From: Paenirhizobium naphthalenivorans
GTDB taxonomy: Bacteria > Pseudomonadota > Alphaproteobacteria > Rhizobiales > Rhizobiaceae
NCBI RefSeq assembly: GCF_007992095.1
Contig: NZ_BJZP01000008.1
Coordinates: forward strand, 1 to 64,000
Length of the DNA: 64,000 nt
Reading direction: 5' to 3'
Part shown: in pieces, positions 10,376-19,978 of the stretch
Numbering within the stretch: position 1 is the first letter of the stretch
Layout of the letters: each line of letters starts with the position of its first letter
Notes under the pieces: model-generated
The model's input: the letters and a program-made list of their open reading frames with translations, nothing else
What the model was told of the DNA's origin: nothing
The model's database searches: none
Position numbers and translations under genes: made by a program

Positions 10376-11242
10376 TCAGAGCCCGTAACGGCTCCACAAT
10401 GCCTTTTCTTCCAGTGTCTCGGCAAGCCCGGATACAGCCATAGCCGCGACCTGCTCCAGCCCGGCGCCTTTCGCGTCCACGCCCGGAAGCCGCCGGCCGA
10501 AGAAATCCCGGGAACCGGAGACCAGTTCCAGCTTGGCATCCCTGCCGTAGCGCTTCTTGATCTCCTCGCGCATGCCGCCGAGACTGTCGACAAGGCCGAG
10601 TTCCAACCCGCGCCGACCAGTCCAGAACAGACCGGAAAAGATATCGGCATGATCGACAAGGGCGCTGCCGCGGCGCGATTTCACCATGTCGATGAAGATC
10701 TCGTGGATCTCGACCTGCAACGACTTCAGGTAATCGATGTCGCTTTCCTTTTCCGGCTGGAAAGGATCGAGGATCACCTTGTTCTCGCCAGCAGTATAGA
10801 CGCGCCGTTCAACACCGATCTTCTTCAGCAGTTCCGGAAAGCCGAAGCCGCCGGAGACCACCCCGATCGAGCCGACGATTGACGTGGCGTCAGCGAAAAT
10901 CTCGTCGCCGGCCAATGCGATCATGTAGCCGCCGGAAGCCGCGACGTCCTCGACGAAGACCAGAACGCGCTTGTTCTTTTCCTCGGCGAGCGCGCGGATG
11001 CGATCGAAGATCATACGCGACTGGACCGGCGAACCGCCCGGCGAATTGATAGACAGAGCAACGGCCGGACTGTCCTTCTTGGCGAAGGCTTTTTCCAACG
11101 CTGGCGCGACACTCGCCAGATTGAGTTGCGGCTTGAACCGGCTGCCGCCGCTCATGATCGCACCGTGCAGGCGAACAACCGGAATCACCAATCCGTCATC
11201 ACGGAACCGCTTGGGCACAAATCGCTTGAGAAAACCGGCCAT
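10376..11242 (-). CDS. S49 family serine peptidase (SppA/SohB-like)
   Basis: 288 residues, a single-domain S49 peptidase. The family uses a Ser-Lys dyad to degrade signal peptides or small membrane proteins. Ser103 in A-A-S-G-G-Y is the likely nucleophile and Lys155 in A-G-E-N-K-V the likely base; the S-I-N-S-P-G-G-S and G-S-I-G-V segments are also typical. There is no clear N-terminal membrane helix, unlike E. coli SppA, so the protein may be peripheral. The ATG 11240-11242 has an AGGAG site. A small membrane protein gene follows in the same transcript. Confidence 0.92.
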   Translation of the reverse strand: MAGFLKRFVPKRFRDDGLVIPVVRLHGAIMSGGSRFKPQLNLASVAPALEKAFAKKDSPAVALSINSPGGSPVQSRMIFDRIRALAEEKNKRVLVFVEDVAASGGYMIALAGDEIFADATSIVGSIGVVSGGFGFPELLKKIGVERRVYTAGENKVILDPFQPEKESDIDYLKSLQVEIHEIFIDMVKSRRGSALVDHADIFSGLFWTGRRGLELGLVDSLGGMREEIKKRYGRDAKLELVSGSRDFFGRRLPGVDAKGAGLEQVAAMAVSGLAETLEEKALWSRYGL

Positions 11243-11374
11243 TCACATCTCCTGCTGCACATGCTGTGGACGCTGATGTATGTATTTCACGCGGAAACAC
11301 AATGGCCTAACGCAGATCATCATACGCTGGCATTCTGTGCTCTTGCGCCGCAGGGCAATAGCGCATAGCCTTCT

Positions 11375-11389
11375 TGCGAATTATTCGCA
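11375..11389. promoter_or_regulatory. Fur-family 7-1-7 inverted repeat (candidate Mur box) upstream of mntH
   Basis: TGCGAAT-T-ATTCGCA is a perfect 7-1-7 palindrome, the architecture bound by Fur-family dimers. It lies 29 bases before the mntH start. In alphaproteobacteria the Fur homologue Mur represses manganese uptake genes in response to Mn, so this is the likely operator. That is inference from layout and target. Confidence 0.65.
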
Positions 11390-11418
11390 TTACAAAACTC
11401 AGACAACAAGAACAGGCC

Positions 11419-12765
11419 ATGGCTGAAGCGCAAGACAAAAGCAGGACCTCTCCCGGCTGGACCAGGGAACGCGGAGAACCGAGTCTGTCAGACGTGCACG
11501 CGTCCATATCGGTGAAGTCTACCAGCCCTTACTGGCGCCGCGCGCTCGCCTTTCTCGGACCGGGCTATCTTGTCGCCGTCGGCTACATGGACCCCGGCAA
11601 TTGGGCCACCTCGCTCGCCGGCGGCTCTCGGTTCGGCTACGCCCTTCTGGTCGCCATCCTGATCTCCAGCCTCATGGCCATTCTCTTGCAGTCGCTTGCC
11701 GCACGGCTTGCGATCGCCTCCGGGCGCGATCTCGCGCAGGCCTGCCGTGATTCCTATCCGATGCCGGTCAACATTATTCTCTGGCTGCTGGCTGAAATCG
11801 CCATCGTCGCCACCGACGTCGCCGAAGTAATCGGCACCGCGATCGGCATACAACTGATCTTCGGCATACCTCTCGAGATCGGCGTCCTCATCACCGCGGC
11901 GGATGTCTTCATCATCCTCCTGCTGCAGCGGCTCGGTTTCCGATGGGTCGAGGCCTTCGTAATCACACTGACCGTCATTATCGCTGCAAGCTTCGCCATC
12001 CAGCTGACGCTCGCAGGCCCAGACTGGGGCGGCGTTGCGGCGGGCTTCCTGCCTTCAGCGCAGATCGTGCTGGACCCAGAAATGCTCTATATCGCCATCG
12101 GGATCATCGGGGCGACGGTCATGCCCCACAATCTCTACCTGCATTCCGGCATCATCCAGACGCGGCAGGTTCACACCGGCATCAAAGCCAAGCGCGAAGC
12201 CCTTACCTTCGCCACCTTCGATTCCACCCTGGCATTGTTTTTCGCCTTCCTGGTCAACGCCTCCATCCTCATCCTCGCCGCCGCGGCATTCCATGGCAGC
12301 GGGCATCAGGATGTCGCCGAACTCGGCGATGCGCACGCGCTGCTTTCGCCCTTGCTCGGCAGCACGGCGGCACCGATATTGTTCGGCGTGGCACTCTTGT
12401 GCAGCGGCCTCAACTCGACAGCGACGGCGACGCTGGCGGGCCAGATCGTCATGGAGGGCTTCGTCAACCTGCGGGTCAGCCCGTGGATCCGGCGGCTCAT
12501 CACGCGCGGGCTTGCCATCATTCCAGCCGCCGTCGTCACGATCTGGTTTGGCGAGAGAGGGACCGCCGAACTGCTGATCCTCAGTCAGGTCGTCCTCAGC
12601 CTTCAATTGCCCTTCGCCGTCATCCCCCTGGTGACGATGACCGCCAGCCGCGCAAAGATGGGCGCGCTGGTCTCGCCGCGGTGGCTCTCCGGCCTGGCCA
12701 CATTGATCGCCGTTGTCATCATCCTGCTCAACATGAAGCTGGTCATCGATTTCATTGCCGGATGA
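11419..12765 (+). CDS. mntH: Nramp-type manganese/divalent metal transporter
   Basis: About 448 residues of the Nramp family, proton-coupled Mn(II)/Fe(II) importers of the inner membrane. The metal-site motif D-P-G-N is at 58-61 (G-Y-M-D-P-G-N-W) and the M-P-H motif in [14 protein letters not shown]; about eleven hydrophobic helices follow. The frame is open from a TTG at 11374, but that codon lies inside the palindromic operator, so ATG 11419 (M-A-E-A-Q-D) is preferred. The upstream 7-1-7 repeat suggests Mn-dependent repression by a Fur-family regulator. It is convergent with the methyltransferase gene, 19 bases away. Confidence 0.94.
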   Translation: MAEAQDKSRTSPGWTRERGEPSLSDVHASISVKSTSPYWRRALAFLGPGYLVAVGYMDPGNWATSLAGGSRFGYALLVAILISSLMAILLQSLAARLAIASGRDLAQACRDSYPMPVNIILWLLAEIAIVATDVAEVIGTAIGIQLIFGIPLEIGVLITAADVFIILLLQRLGFRWVEAFVITLTVIIAASFAIQLTLAGPDWGGVAAGFLPSAQIVLDPEMLYIAIGIIGATVMPHNLYLHSGIIQTRQVHTGIKAKREALTFATFDSTLALFFAFLVNASILILAAAAFHGSGHQDVAELGDAHALLSPLLGSTAAPILFGVALLCSGLNSTATATLAGQIVMEGFVNLRVSPWIRRLITRGLAIIPAAVVTIWFGERGTAELLILSQVVLSLQLPFAVIPLVTMTASRAKMGALVSPRWLSGLATLIAVVIILLNMKLVIDFIAG

Positions 12766-12784
12766 GGCCAAAAGACGCGTCGCA

Positions 12785-13570
12785 TCACTTCCGGCGATAG
12801 GCGGAGCGGCCGTTGTTCAGGTCATCGACAAAGGCGGAGAACTTGTGGCTGGTCGGATCGTCGTGCATCAGGAGCGGCGACCGCAAGTTGAGCCGGGCCT
12901 TCGAACCCTTGATCGCCGTCACCAGGATGCGCACGGCGTTCTCGCCCGCCCGCGGATAGACGGGTGTTACCTCCAGCCCGCCGAAGCGGCGGCCACAGGC
13001 ATCGATGATCTCGGCGACCGATTGCGGCCGGGCGATCAGCGACAATTGCCCGCCCGGCACCATGATCGCGCCGGCAGTGCGGATCCAGCCCTCAAAAAGG
13101 CCTTCGGTCATCGCATGGGCTTCGGCCTTCAACGCATCCGGCGTCTTGCGATCGCCCGCATCGTTGAAGGGCGGGTTCATGATGACATGATCGAAAACAT
13201 CATCAGCAAGGCCGGCGGCAACCCGTGCACGACCGGTCAGCGTCACGTCCGCCTCGATCAGCACCACGCGGGGGGCGATCGCGGCGTTCTCCGCCAGCGC
13301 CAGGCTCTTGGCCGCGAAGGCGATCATCTCGGCAGACCGCTCGACCAACGTGACCTCGGCCTGCTCCAGCCGGGCCGCCACGGCGAGACCGGCAGCACCG
13401 GCCCCGGCACCGAGATCGGCGACCCGGATAGGCCCTGGGGCGTCAACCAGCGAGGCCAGCAGCATGGCGTCCATACCGGCGCGGTGGCCCCTGCCCTTCG
13501 GCTGGACCAGATGAAAGCGACCACGGTGAAAGGCGTCGACGGTTTCTGCGATCTGTGGGGCGCCTGGCAC
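12785..13570 (-). CDS. tRNA1(Val) adenine-N6 methyltransferase-like protein
   Basis: 261 residues, a class I SAM-dependent methyltransferase. V-A-D-L-G-A-G-A-G-A-A-G-L is the SAM-binding loop and I-M-N-P-P-F is the N-P-P-[FY] signature of enzymes that methylate adenine N6, as in TrmN6/YfiC. The N-terminal F-H-R-G-R-F-H-L-V-Q-P-K-G-R-G-H-R-A-G-M-D-A-M-L-L-A matches this family in alphaproteobacteria. The start is a GTG at 13568-13570 with an AGAGG site. It follows DUF2007 by three bases, so the two form an operon. The tRNA target is inferred from the family. Confidence 0.82.
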   Translation of the reverse strand: MPGAPQIAETVDAFHRGRFHLVQPKGRGHRAGMDAMLLASLVDAPGPIRVADLGAGAGAAGLAVAARLEQAEVTLVERSAEMIAFAAKSLALAENAAIAPRVVLIEADVTLTGRARVAAGLADDVFDHVIMNPPFNDAGDRKTPDALKAEAHAMTEGLFEGWIRTAGAIMVPGGQLSLIARPQSVAEIIDACGRRFGGLEVTPVYPRAGENAVRILVTAIKGSKARLNLRSPLLMHDDPTSHKFSAFVDDLNNGRSAYRRK

Positions 13571-13573
13571 GGG

Positions 13574-13804
13574 TCAAGCCTCTGGATCGAGCAACTCGTC
13601 GCCAAGGCCGGCATCCGTCAGAATGCGGCGCGCCTCATCCGCCCGATCGCCCTCGACCAGCAAACGACGCGGTAGCATGCCGAGCGAACCTTCAAGAATG
13701 CTCATCGCCTGATCGGCGATCATGCAGGAAATCCCGGCATCCTTCATCAGGCTTTCGGCGAAGGACAGGACAACGGCGTCGTTGCTGCGGATAATCTCGT
13801 GCAT
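13574..13804 (-). CDS. DUF2007 domain protein
   Basis: About 76 residues. The segment H-E-I-I-R-S-N-D-A-V-V-L-S-F-A-E-S-L-M-K-D-A-G-I is the DUF2007 start (a 'putative signal transducing protein' domain), and G-M-L-P-R-R-L-L-V follows in the expected place. The ATG at 13802-13804 gives the normal family length; ATGs at 13858 and 13861 would add about 18 residues of unlikely sequence. It is coupled to the downstream methyltransferase gene and divergent from the polyprenyl synthase gene. Function unknown. Confidence 0.8.
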   Translation of the reverse strand: MHEIIRSNDAVVLSFAESLMKDAGISCMIADQAMSILEGSLGMLPRRLLVEGDRADEARRILTDAGLGDELLDPEA

Positions 13805-13910
13805 TGCGCCCCAAACCCTTCCTAAAACGGCCTGGGCGGCTGATTCGCTCTTGCCCATCATGCCGCCACTTTTTATTGTCGCGCCGAGAATGCAATAGGA
13901 GTCCGGTGCG

Positions 13911-14927
13911 TTGGGCGTAGTCATACCGCTTGAGGAAAATAAAAACAAACAGGCTTCCATCCAGCCTCTGGTGGACCTGACCAAGCCGGGTATGGAACGG
14001 GTGAACCAGCTCATTCTGTCGAAGGCCGGCTCGGATGTGCAGATGATTCCCGAAGTGGCCAATCACCTGATCTCGTCCGGTGGCAAGCGGCTCCGGCCGA
14101 TGCTGACGCTCGCCTCTGCGGCACTGTTCGGCTACCAGGGCGACGGCGATGTCAAGCTCTCGACCAGCGTCGAGTTCATGCACACAGCCACGCTTCTGCA
14201 CGACGACGTGGTCGATGAGAGCGATCTTCGCCGCGGCAAGTCGACGGCACGGATGATCTGGGGGAACCAGGCGAGCGTACTGGTCGGCGACTACCTGCTC
14301 GGCCAAGCCTTCCGCATGATGGTCGAAGTCGGCTCGCTCGAAGCGCTCGACGTACTGTCAGCGGCCGCGTCGGTAATCGCCGAAGGCGAAGTGCTGCAAT
14401 TGTCGGTCGCCAAGAACATGGAGACCACGGAGGACGACTATCTTTCAGTCATCCGGGCCAAGACGGCGGCCCTCTTCGCCGCTGCGGCGGAAGTCGGTCC
14501 GATCGTCGCTGGCGCCGACAAGGCCGGGCGTAACGCACTCAAGTCCTACGGGATGAATCTCGGACTGGCCTTCCAGTTGGTCGACGACGCGCTCGACTAC
14601 GGCGGCAAGGCCGTCGATCTCGGCAAGAATGTCGGCGACGATTTCCGCGAAGGCAAGATCACGCTTCCGGTCATCCTTGCCTATCGCCGCGGCACCCAGG
14701 AAGAGCGTGCTTTCTGGCGCGAGGCGATCGAGCAGGGTCACAACGACGACGCCCGGCTGGAAAAGGCGCTCGGCCTGATCACGAAATACGGTGCGCTCAA
14801 TGAAACGATCGCCCGCGCCCTGCATTACGGCACGATCGCCCGCGATGCGCTGGCGCCGCTGCCCGAGACGGAATGGAAGTCCGCCCTCATGGACGTGATC
14901 GATTTCTGCATCGCCCGAGTGAATTGA
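13911..14927 (+). CDS. ispB: Polyprenyl diphosphate synthase (quinone side chain)
   Basis: 338 residues of the trans-isoprenyl diphosphate synthase family. The first aspartate-rich motif is L-L-H-D-D-V-V-D and the second is F-Q-L-V-D-D-A-L-D-Y; G-G-K-R-L-R-P is also present. These bind diphosphate through Mg and extend FPP with IPP. In Rhizobiales this gene supplies the octa- or decaprenyl tail of ubiquinone; chain length cannot be read safely here. The likely start is TTG 13911 with AGGAG upstream. ispE is two genes downstream, so two isoprenoid steps lie close together. Confidence 0.93.
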   Translation: MGVVIPLEENKNKQASIQPLVDLTKPGMERVNQLILSKAGSDVQMIPEVANHLISSGGKRLRPMLTLASAALFGYQGDGDVKLSTSVEFMHTATLLHDDVVDESDLRRGKSTARMIWGNQASVLVGDYLLGQAFRMMVEVGSLEALDVLSAAASVIAEGEVLQLSVAKNMETTEDDYLSVIRAKTAALFAAAAEVGPIVAGADKAGRNALKSYGMNLGLAFQLVDDALDYGGKAVDLGKNVGDDFREGKITLPVILAYRRGTQEERAFWREAIEQGHNDDARLEKALGLITKYGALNETIARALHYGTIARDALAPLPETEWKSALMDVIDFCIARVN

Positions 14928-15049
14928 AGTGGCCGGCATGTCGCCTTGCGAGGCTGCTTCAAAAAAGCCATTCTGTGCATGAATAATTCCCGCATTCTGG
15001 GGTATCAACAGCCCATGGCGGCTGGTCATCGATTCTGAAAGGCTCTTTC

Positions 15050-17056
15050 ATGCGGCAAAGACTTGCCATCCGTCTGCTCGCCGGTACGGCGCTCGCCTTC
15101 CTGGTTAGCGTTTTCCCCTCCGGTATCGTGCATGCCCAGGCCACCGACGAGGTGAAGCCAGCCGAATCGGAGACCTTCGACAGCCAGAGCGTCGACACGT
15201 TCTCCGGAGCCTTTCTCGCTGCCCGCACGGCCGATGCCGACCGCGACTACGAGAACGCCATCGCGCTCTACAAAAAAGCGCTGTCCTTTTCGCCGAATGA
15301 ACTCGACATCCAGGAACGGCTGATGATCGCCCAGTTCATGAATGGCGATTTCGACGACGGCGTGGCACTTGCCGAAGAGCTGAAGAACGACGAGGCGATC
15401 GAGCGTGTCACCTCGGTCGCACGCGCTCTCGAGGCGATCCGCAGGCAAGATTTCGCCGGCGCCGAGAAGATCCTCACCTATAGCGGCCCGAATGACCTCG
15501 ACCGCCTGATGAACCAACTGCTCGTCGCCTGGGCCAAAGTGGGAGCCGGCCAGGGCAAGGAAGCGCTGGCCCTTGTCGAAGGCCTCAAGGGTCCGGACTG
15601 GTATGGCATCTTCCAGCATTACAACGCCGGTGCGATCGCCGCGCTGATCGGTGAGCCCGATGCGGCACGCCGCAATTTCACCGATGCCGTGGTCGACAAA
15701 TCGGGTGCTGCCACTGCGCCCGACACCTTTACCCGAACCATTATTTCGCTGGCAACGCTTGAGGCGCAACAGGGCAACAAGCAGAAGGCGCTGGACGCCA
15801 TTTCCGCCGGAGACGCACTAATCGCCAATTTCGCGCCCTTCAAGGCCCTGCGTGAACGCATTAATGCCGACGAAAAGCCGGATTCTCTGGCCAAGACCGC
15901 AGCTGAGGGAGCGGCCGGCGTTCTCTTCTCGATCGGCGGTGCACTCAATCGCGATGGCGCGGGAGACACGGTCACGCTCTACCTGCAGCTCGCCCGCGCG
16001 CTTGATCCGACGAGCGCCGACACGCTGATCCTGCTCGGCGGGATCGCCGAGAACGCCAAGCAACCGGAGCGGGCTATCCGCTTCTACAGCGAGGTGCCCG
16101 CCACTTCGCCGATGCGCCGGATCTCCGAACTACAGCTTGGCATGACACTCGCCGAGACCGGCAAAGTCGATGAAGCCCGGCAGCACCTCCAGTCGCTGAT
16201 CTCTTCCGATCCGTCCGACATCCGCAGCTACCTCGCCTATGGCAGCGTGCTGTCCGACGCCAAAGACTATCCGGCCATGGCGGAAAACTACGACAAGGCC
16301 GTCGAGATCATCGGCTCGAACCCGGTTCGCAGTGACTGGTCGATCTTCTTCCAACGCGGCATCGCCTATGAACGGCTGAAGAAGTGGGATCAGGCGGAGC
16401 CCAATTTCCGCAAGGCGCTGGAACTCAATCCGGACCAGCCGCAAGTGCTGAACTATCTCGGCTATTCCTGGGTCGACATGAACCGCAACCTCGAGGAAGG
16501 CCTCGACATGATCCGCAAGGCGGTCGAATTGCGCCCCGATGACGGCTATATCGTCGATTCGCTCGGCTGGGCCTATTACCGCCTCGGTCGTTTCGACGAA
16601 GCCGTGACGGAACTGGAACGTGCGGCCGAACTGAAGGCCGGCGACGCGACCATCAACGACCATCTGGGTGACGGTTATTGGCGCGTCGGGCGCAAGCTCG
16701 AAGCGACTTTCCAATGGAAACGGGCACTCGCCTCCAAGCCGGAACTGGCCGAGATTCCGAAGATCGAGGCAAAGCTGCGCGACGGTCTTCCCGAGGTCAC
16801 ACCGCGGGTCGTCGCGAAGGACACCGAGGCCGCACAGGCAGATGCCATGAGCGATGCCGAAAAAGGTCAGGCACCGGCAATCGAAACGGACAGTTACACC
16901 GTCAAGGCGGGCGATTCGCTTTGGGACATCGCCACCGAGGCCTTAGGGGACGGTCAGCGCTTCATCGACCTGATCAATGCCAATCCGGACCTCAAGCGCC
17001 ATCCCGACCGGATCTTCCCCGGCCAGCTGCTGAAAATGCCGAAGAGCGGCAACTGA
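15050..17056 (+). CDS. Exported TPR protein with C-terminal LysM domain
   Basis: 668 residues. A signal peptide (about 1-30, ending A-Q-A) is followed by a long array of tetratricopeptide repeats, clear at about 57-90, 140-200, 320-370 and 395-560 (for example P-N-F-R-K-A-L-E-L-N-P-D-Q-P and Y-Y-R-L-G-R-F-D-E-A-V-T-E-L-E-R-A). A LysM peptidoglycan-binding domain occupies about 615-664 (S-Y-T-V-K-A-G-D-S-L-W-D-I-A). TPRs mediate protein contacts; the LysM should dock the protein on the cell wall. The stop is four bases before ispE, so the two are co-transcribed, although a functional link is not obvious. Confidence 0.88.
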   Translation: MRQRLAIRLLAGTALAFLVSVFPSGIVHAQATDEVKPAESETFDSQSVDTFSGAFLAARTADADRDYENAIALYKKALSFSPNELDIQERLMIAQFMNGDFDDGVALAEELKNDEAIERVTSVARALEAIRRQDFAGAEKILTYSGPNDLDRLMNQLLVAWAKVGAGQGKEALALVEGLKGPDWYGIFQHYNAGAIAALIGEPDAARRNFTDAVVDKSGAATAPDTFTRTIISLATLEAQQGNKQKALDAISAGDALIANFAPFKALRERINADEKPDSLAKTAAEGAAGVLFSIGGALNRDGAGDTVTLYLQLARALDPTSADTLILLGGIAENAKQPERAIRFYSEVPATSPMRRISELQLGMTLAETGKVDEARQHLQSLISSDPSDIRSYLAYGSVLSDAKDYPAMAENYDKAVEIIGSNPVRSDWSIFFQRGIAYERLKKWDQAEPNFRKALELNPDQPQVLNYLGYSWVDMNRNLEEGLDMIRKAVELRPDDGYIVDSLGWAYYRLGRFDEAVTELERAAELKAGDATINDHLGDGYWRVGRKLEATFQWKRALASKPELAEIPKIEAKLRDGLPEVTPRVVAKDTEAAQADAMSDAEKGQAPAIETDSYTVKAGDSLWDIATEALGDGQRFIDLINANPDLKRHPDRIFPGQLLKMPKSGN

Positions 17057-17060
17057 CGCC

Positions 17061-17960
17061 ATGTCGGCGGAGACGACAAGCGAGGCAGCGCCAGCCAAGA
17101 TCAATCTGGCGCTGCACATCACCGGGCAGCGCGCCGATGGCTACCATCTGCTGGACAGTATCGTCGCCTTCGCAAGCCATGGCGACCTGTTGACCTTTTC
17201 GCCTGCGGATCGAGACGGCTTCGGCCTGGCCGGCCGCTTCGGCGCATCGCTCTCGGCCGAGGCCGGGGGCAAGGACGACAATCTCGTATTGAAGGCACGT
17301 GATCTCCTGCGCGCGGCCCTTGCCGCCGACGGGCATGTCATGGAGCCCGTCGCCATAGAACTGGAAAAGAACCTGCCCGTCGCCTCCGGGATCGGCGGCG
17401 GATCGGCGGATGCGGCGGCGACGCTGCGCGGCCTGCTGCGTTTCTGGCGGGCTTCCCTCCCCCCCGAGACACTGTCGGCCATCGCCCTCAAGCTCGGCGC
17501 CGACGTTCCGATGTGCCTTGAAAGTCGCCCCCTGCGTGCCCGCGCCATCGGCGAGCGGATCGATATGCTCGGCTCCATACCGCGCTTCGCGCTCGTGCTC
17601 GCCAATCCGCTGAAGTCGGTCTCGACGCCGGACATTTTCCGGCGCCTGGCAAAGCGTGACAATCCGCCGATCGGTACGCTCCCCACCTCTTGCGACATCG
17701 CCGCGTGGATCGCCTTTCTCTCGGGCTTGCGCAACGACCTTGAAGCACCAGCAAGGGCGATTGTCCCGGAGATTGCCAGTGTTTCCACGGCGCTGCGGGA
17801 GGCCGGCTCTCAACTGGTTCGCATGTCGGGATCCGGCGCCACTTGCTTCGGCATATTCTCCGACAGAGAGCAAGCCGAGAAAGCCGCCCTTGAGTTGGAA
17901 AGCCGCCACCCTGACTGGTATGTTCAGGCGACCGAGACGGAGAATGGCTCTGCGGGCTGA
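17061..17960 (+). CDS. ispE: 4-diphosphocytidyl-2-C-methyl-D-erythritol kinase
   Basis: 299 residues of the GHMP kinase superfamily, the ATP-dependent fourth enzyme of the MEP isoprenoid pathway. A-P-A-K-I-N-L-A-L-H-I and R-A-D-G-Y-H-L-L-D-S-I form the N-terminal signature, L-P-V-A-S-G-I-G-G-G-S-A-D-A-A-A the ATP-binding loop, and M-S-G-S-G-A-T-C-F-G-I-F the third GHMP motif. The ATG at 17061 follows the TPR-LysM stop by four bases. Confidence 0.96.
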   Translation: MSAETTSEAAPAKINLALHITGQRADGYHLLDSIVAFASHGDLLTFSPADRDGFGLAGRFGASLSAEAGGKDDNLVLKARDLLRAALAADGHVMEPVAIELEKNLPVASGIGGGSADAAATLRGLLRFWRASLPPETLSAIALKLGADVPMCLESRPLRARAIGERIDMLGSIPRFALVLANPLKSVSTPDIFRRLAKRDNPPIGTLPTSCDIAAWIAFLSGLRNDLEAPARAIVPEIASVSTALREAGSQLVRMSGSGATCFGIFSDREQAEKAALELESRHPDWYVQATETENGSAG

Positions 17961-17995
17961 CCCGGATGCGCCAAAGGGCGACTTGATCCCGAGGC

Positions 17996-18517
17996 TTAGC
18001 GGCGGCCCTGCCGCGCAACCCAGGACGGGACGATTTCACTGGAGAGCCGACGCGGCTTCAGCCCCAGGGCCAGTTGAGAGAGCTGCATGCCGGATCTGGC
18101 CAGCGCCAGCGCCTCGCGCTTCTGCAAAAGCAGGCCGGTTTCCAGCGGCGGGCTGCGGTGGCCAATCCGCTTGTAGAACGGGCGTCTGTGCGCACGCGAC
18201 ACGGAGAAACGTGCCGACACCTTGTGGAGTGCGACATATTCGCCGATCTCGTCGATCCAGCCGTTGAGCGGCCGCGCGCCGGCCTCGACCAACAACAACC
18301 ACTCCCCCCGCGCCGCCCGCAGTACATCCTTGATGTCCCATTGGGCGTAATAACGACAACCGGCAGCGTCTGCGATACGCAACACGCCATCTGATGAACC
18401 GTGGTCGAGAACGACCACGTCACTGACAAGTCCCTCAACCGCGCCGGCGACGAGCACAGCGAGCGTCTGAGCAAGCTCGGGCTCCTGGTCGCGACATTCC
18501 ATCATCACTGTCAACAT
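17996..18517 (-). CDS. Small glycosyltransferase family 2-like protein
   Basis: 173 residues. The start (M-L-T-V-M-M-E-C-R-D-Q-E-P-E-L) and V-V-L-D-H-G-S-S-D-G follow the GT2 beta-strand and D-x-S-S-D-x-T pattern. The usual DxD becomes L-L-L-V-E-A-G-A-R-P, so the metal-binding motif is degenerate. It is shorter than full GT2 enzymes (about 220-300) and may be an inactive or specialised version. It is convergent with ispE and divergent from the radical SAM gene. Acceptor unknown. Confidence 0.65.
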   Translation of the reverse strand: MLTVMMECRDQEPELAQTLAVLVAGAVEGLVSDVVVLDHGSSDGVLRIADAAGCRYYAQWDIKDVLRAARGEWLLLVEAGARPLNGWIDEIGEYVALHKVSARFSVSRAHRRPFYKRIGHRSPPLETGLLLQKREALALARSGMQLSQLALGLKPRRLSSEIVPSWVARQGRR

Positions 18518-18647
18518 CTCTTATCTTTACCGCATCGCACAAACCAACGCCACTGCGACTTTCCGCATTTTGTTCTTGCATTGTTCTCATTTCGGCGGTA
18601 GGAATTTAGTCATCGAAACGGGGATAATGCCCCCGTGAGGAGCTAAC

Positions 18648-19805
18648 ATGAACGAGCTGTCCCTTGTGGCGCAGGCTGCCTTTCAGCCTGCCAATACGGC
18701 AGATATTGCCGATGCGATAGTTGCTGGCTCCGGTCTTCGGATCGAGATTGACCGGCGCCGCGGACGAGCTGCCGGGATGAATCCTTCCGGGCGCTTCGAG
18801 ACCCGTGAGCGGGTCACCTTCGACGACGGCTGGGAGAGCCTCGAGGACATGCCGCCCTTTCGCACCGAGGTGCAAGTTGAGCGGCCACGCAGCGTCATCA
18901 CCCGCAACGATTCACCCGATATTCCTTTCGACCGTTCGATCAACCCCTATCGCGGCTGCGAGCATGGTTGCATCTATTGCTTCGCGCGCCCCACCCACGG
19001 CTACATGGGACTATCGGCCGGGCTCGATTTCGAGGCAAAGCTGTTTGCCAAGCCCGATGCGCCCAAGCTGCTAGAGCGGGAACTCGCCAAGCCCGGCTAC
19101 AAGCCGCGCACCATCGCGATTGGCACCAATACCGATCCCTACCAGCCGATCGAACGGGAATGGCGCATCATGCGGCAGATCCTCGAGGTGCTGGACAAGG
19201 CCAACCATCCGGTGGCGATCGTCACCAAGTCGGCGCTTATCCTGCGCGATCTCGATATCCTGTCGTCGATGGCATCGCGCGGGCTGGCCAAGGTGGCGAT
19301 CTCCGTCACCACGCTTGACCGCAAGCTGGCGAGAACCATGGAGCCACGAGCCTCGACACCAGCGAAGCGGCTGGAGGCGATCCGGGCGTTAAACGAGGCG
19401 GGCGTGCTGACCGGCGTACTGATGGCACCGGTCATTCCCGCACTCAACGACCACGAGATCGAGCGCGTACTGGATTCGGCCAAGGCGGCAGGCGCCAGCG
19501 AGGCAGGCTATGTGTTGCTGCGCCTGCCCCTCGAAGTGAGCCCGCTGTTTCGCGACTGGCTGCTGCAACACTATCCGGATCGCTACCGTCACGTCATGTC
19601 ATTGGTGCGGTCCATGCGCGGCGGCAAGGACTATGACGCCGAATTCGGCAAGCGGATGAAGGGGGCTGGTCCCTATGCCTGGCAGATCAGCCGGCGCTTC
19701 GAGATGACGACCAAACGGCTCGGCCTCGTTCGCCGCGGTATGCACCTGCGTGACGACCTGTTTATGCCGCCAAACGGCAGTGGTGTGCAGCTGTCACTGC
19801 TGTGA
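18648..19805 (+). CDS. PA0069 family radical SAM protein
   Basis: 385 residues. G-C-E-H-G-C-I-Y-C-F-A-R-P-T-H carries the CxxxCxxC cluster-binding motif of radical SAM enzymes, and the overall pattern (I-N-P-Y-R-G-C, G-T-N-T-D-P-Y-Q-P, L-R-L-P-L-E-V-S-P-L-F) is that of the PA0069 family, distantly related to spore photoproduct lyase. The substrate of the family is not known. The ATG 18648 has an excellent GAGGAG site. rnhB follows on the same strand after 267 bases. Confidence 0.88.
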   Translation: MNELSLVAQAAFQPANTADIADAIVAGSGLRIEIDRRRGRAAGMNPSGRFETRERVTFDDGWESLEDMPPFRTEVQVERPRSVITRNDSPDIPFDRSINPYRGCEHGCIYCFARPTHGYMGLSAGLDFEAKLFAKPDAPKLLERELAKPGYKPRTIAIGTNTDPYQPIEREWRIMRQILEVLDKANHPVAIVTKSALILRDLDILSSMASRGLAKVAISVTTLDRKLARTMEPRASTPAKRLEAIRALNEAGVLTGVLMAPVIPALNDHEIERVLDSAKAAGASEAGYVLLRLPLEVSPLFRDWLLQHYPDRYRHVMSLVRSMRGGKDYDAEFGKRMKGAGPYAWQISRRFEMTTKRLGLVRRGMHLRDDLFMPPNGSGVQLSLL

Positions 19806-19978
19806 GGGTGCCGCCGACCGCTTCCCGACCCGTTCCAGGCGATGCCGTTCGGCGTGGCGATCAGGAACGACGGTTGCGATCAAGTTGAAACGGGGCGGTT
19901 CGCCGCTCCGACGAGAAATTGGCCAGCGTGCTGGCCATCGTTCTTTCCGGTGAGGTCCGCCGCCTCGCGCCGGGAAAA

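Noticed and set aside
11374..11418. A longer MntH starting at TTG 11374
   Set aside because: That codon lies in the palindromic operator, the extra 15 residues have no family match, and ATG 11419 is a normal start.
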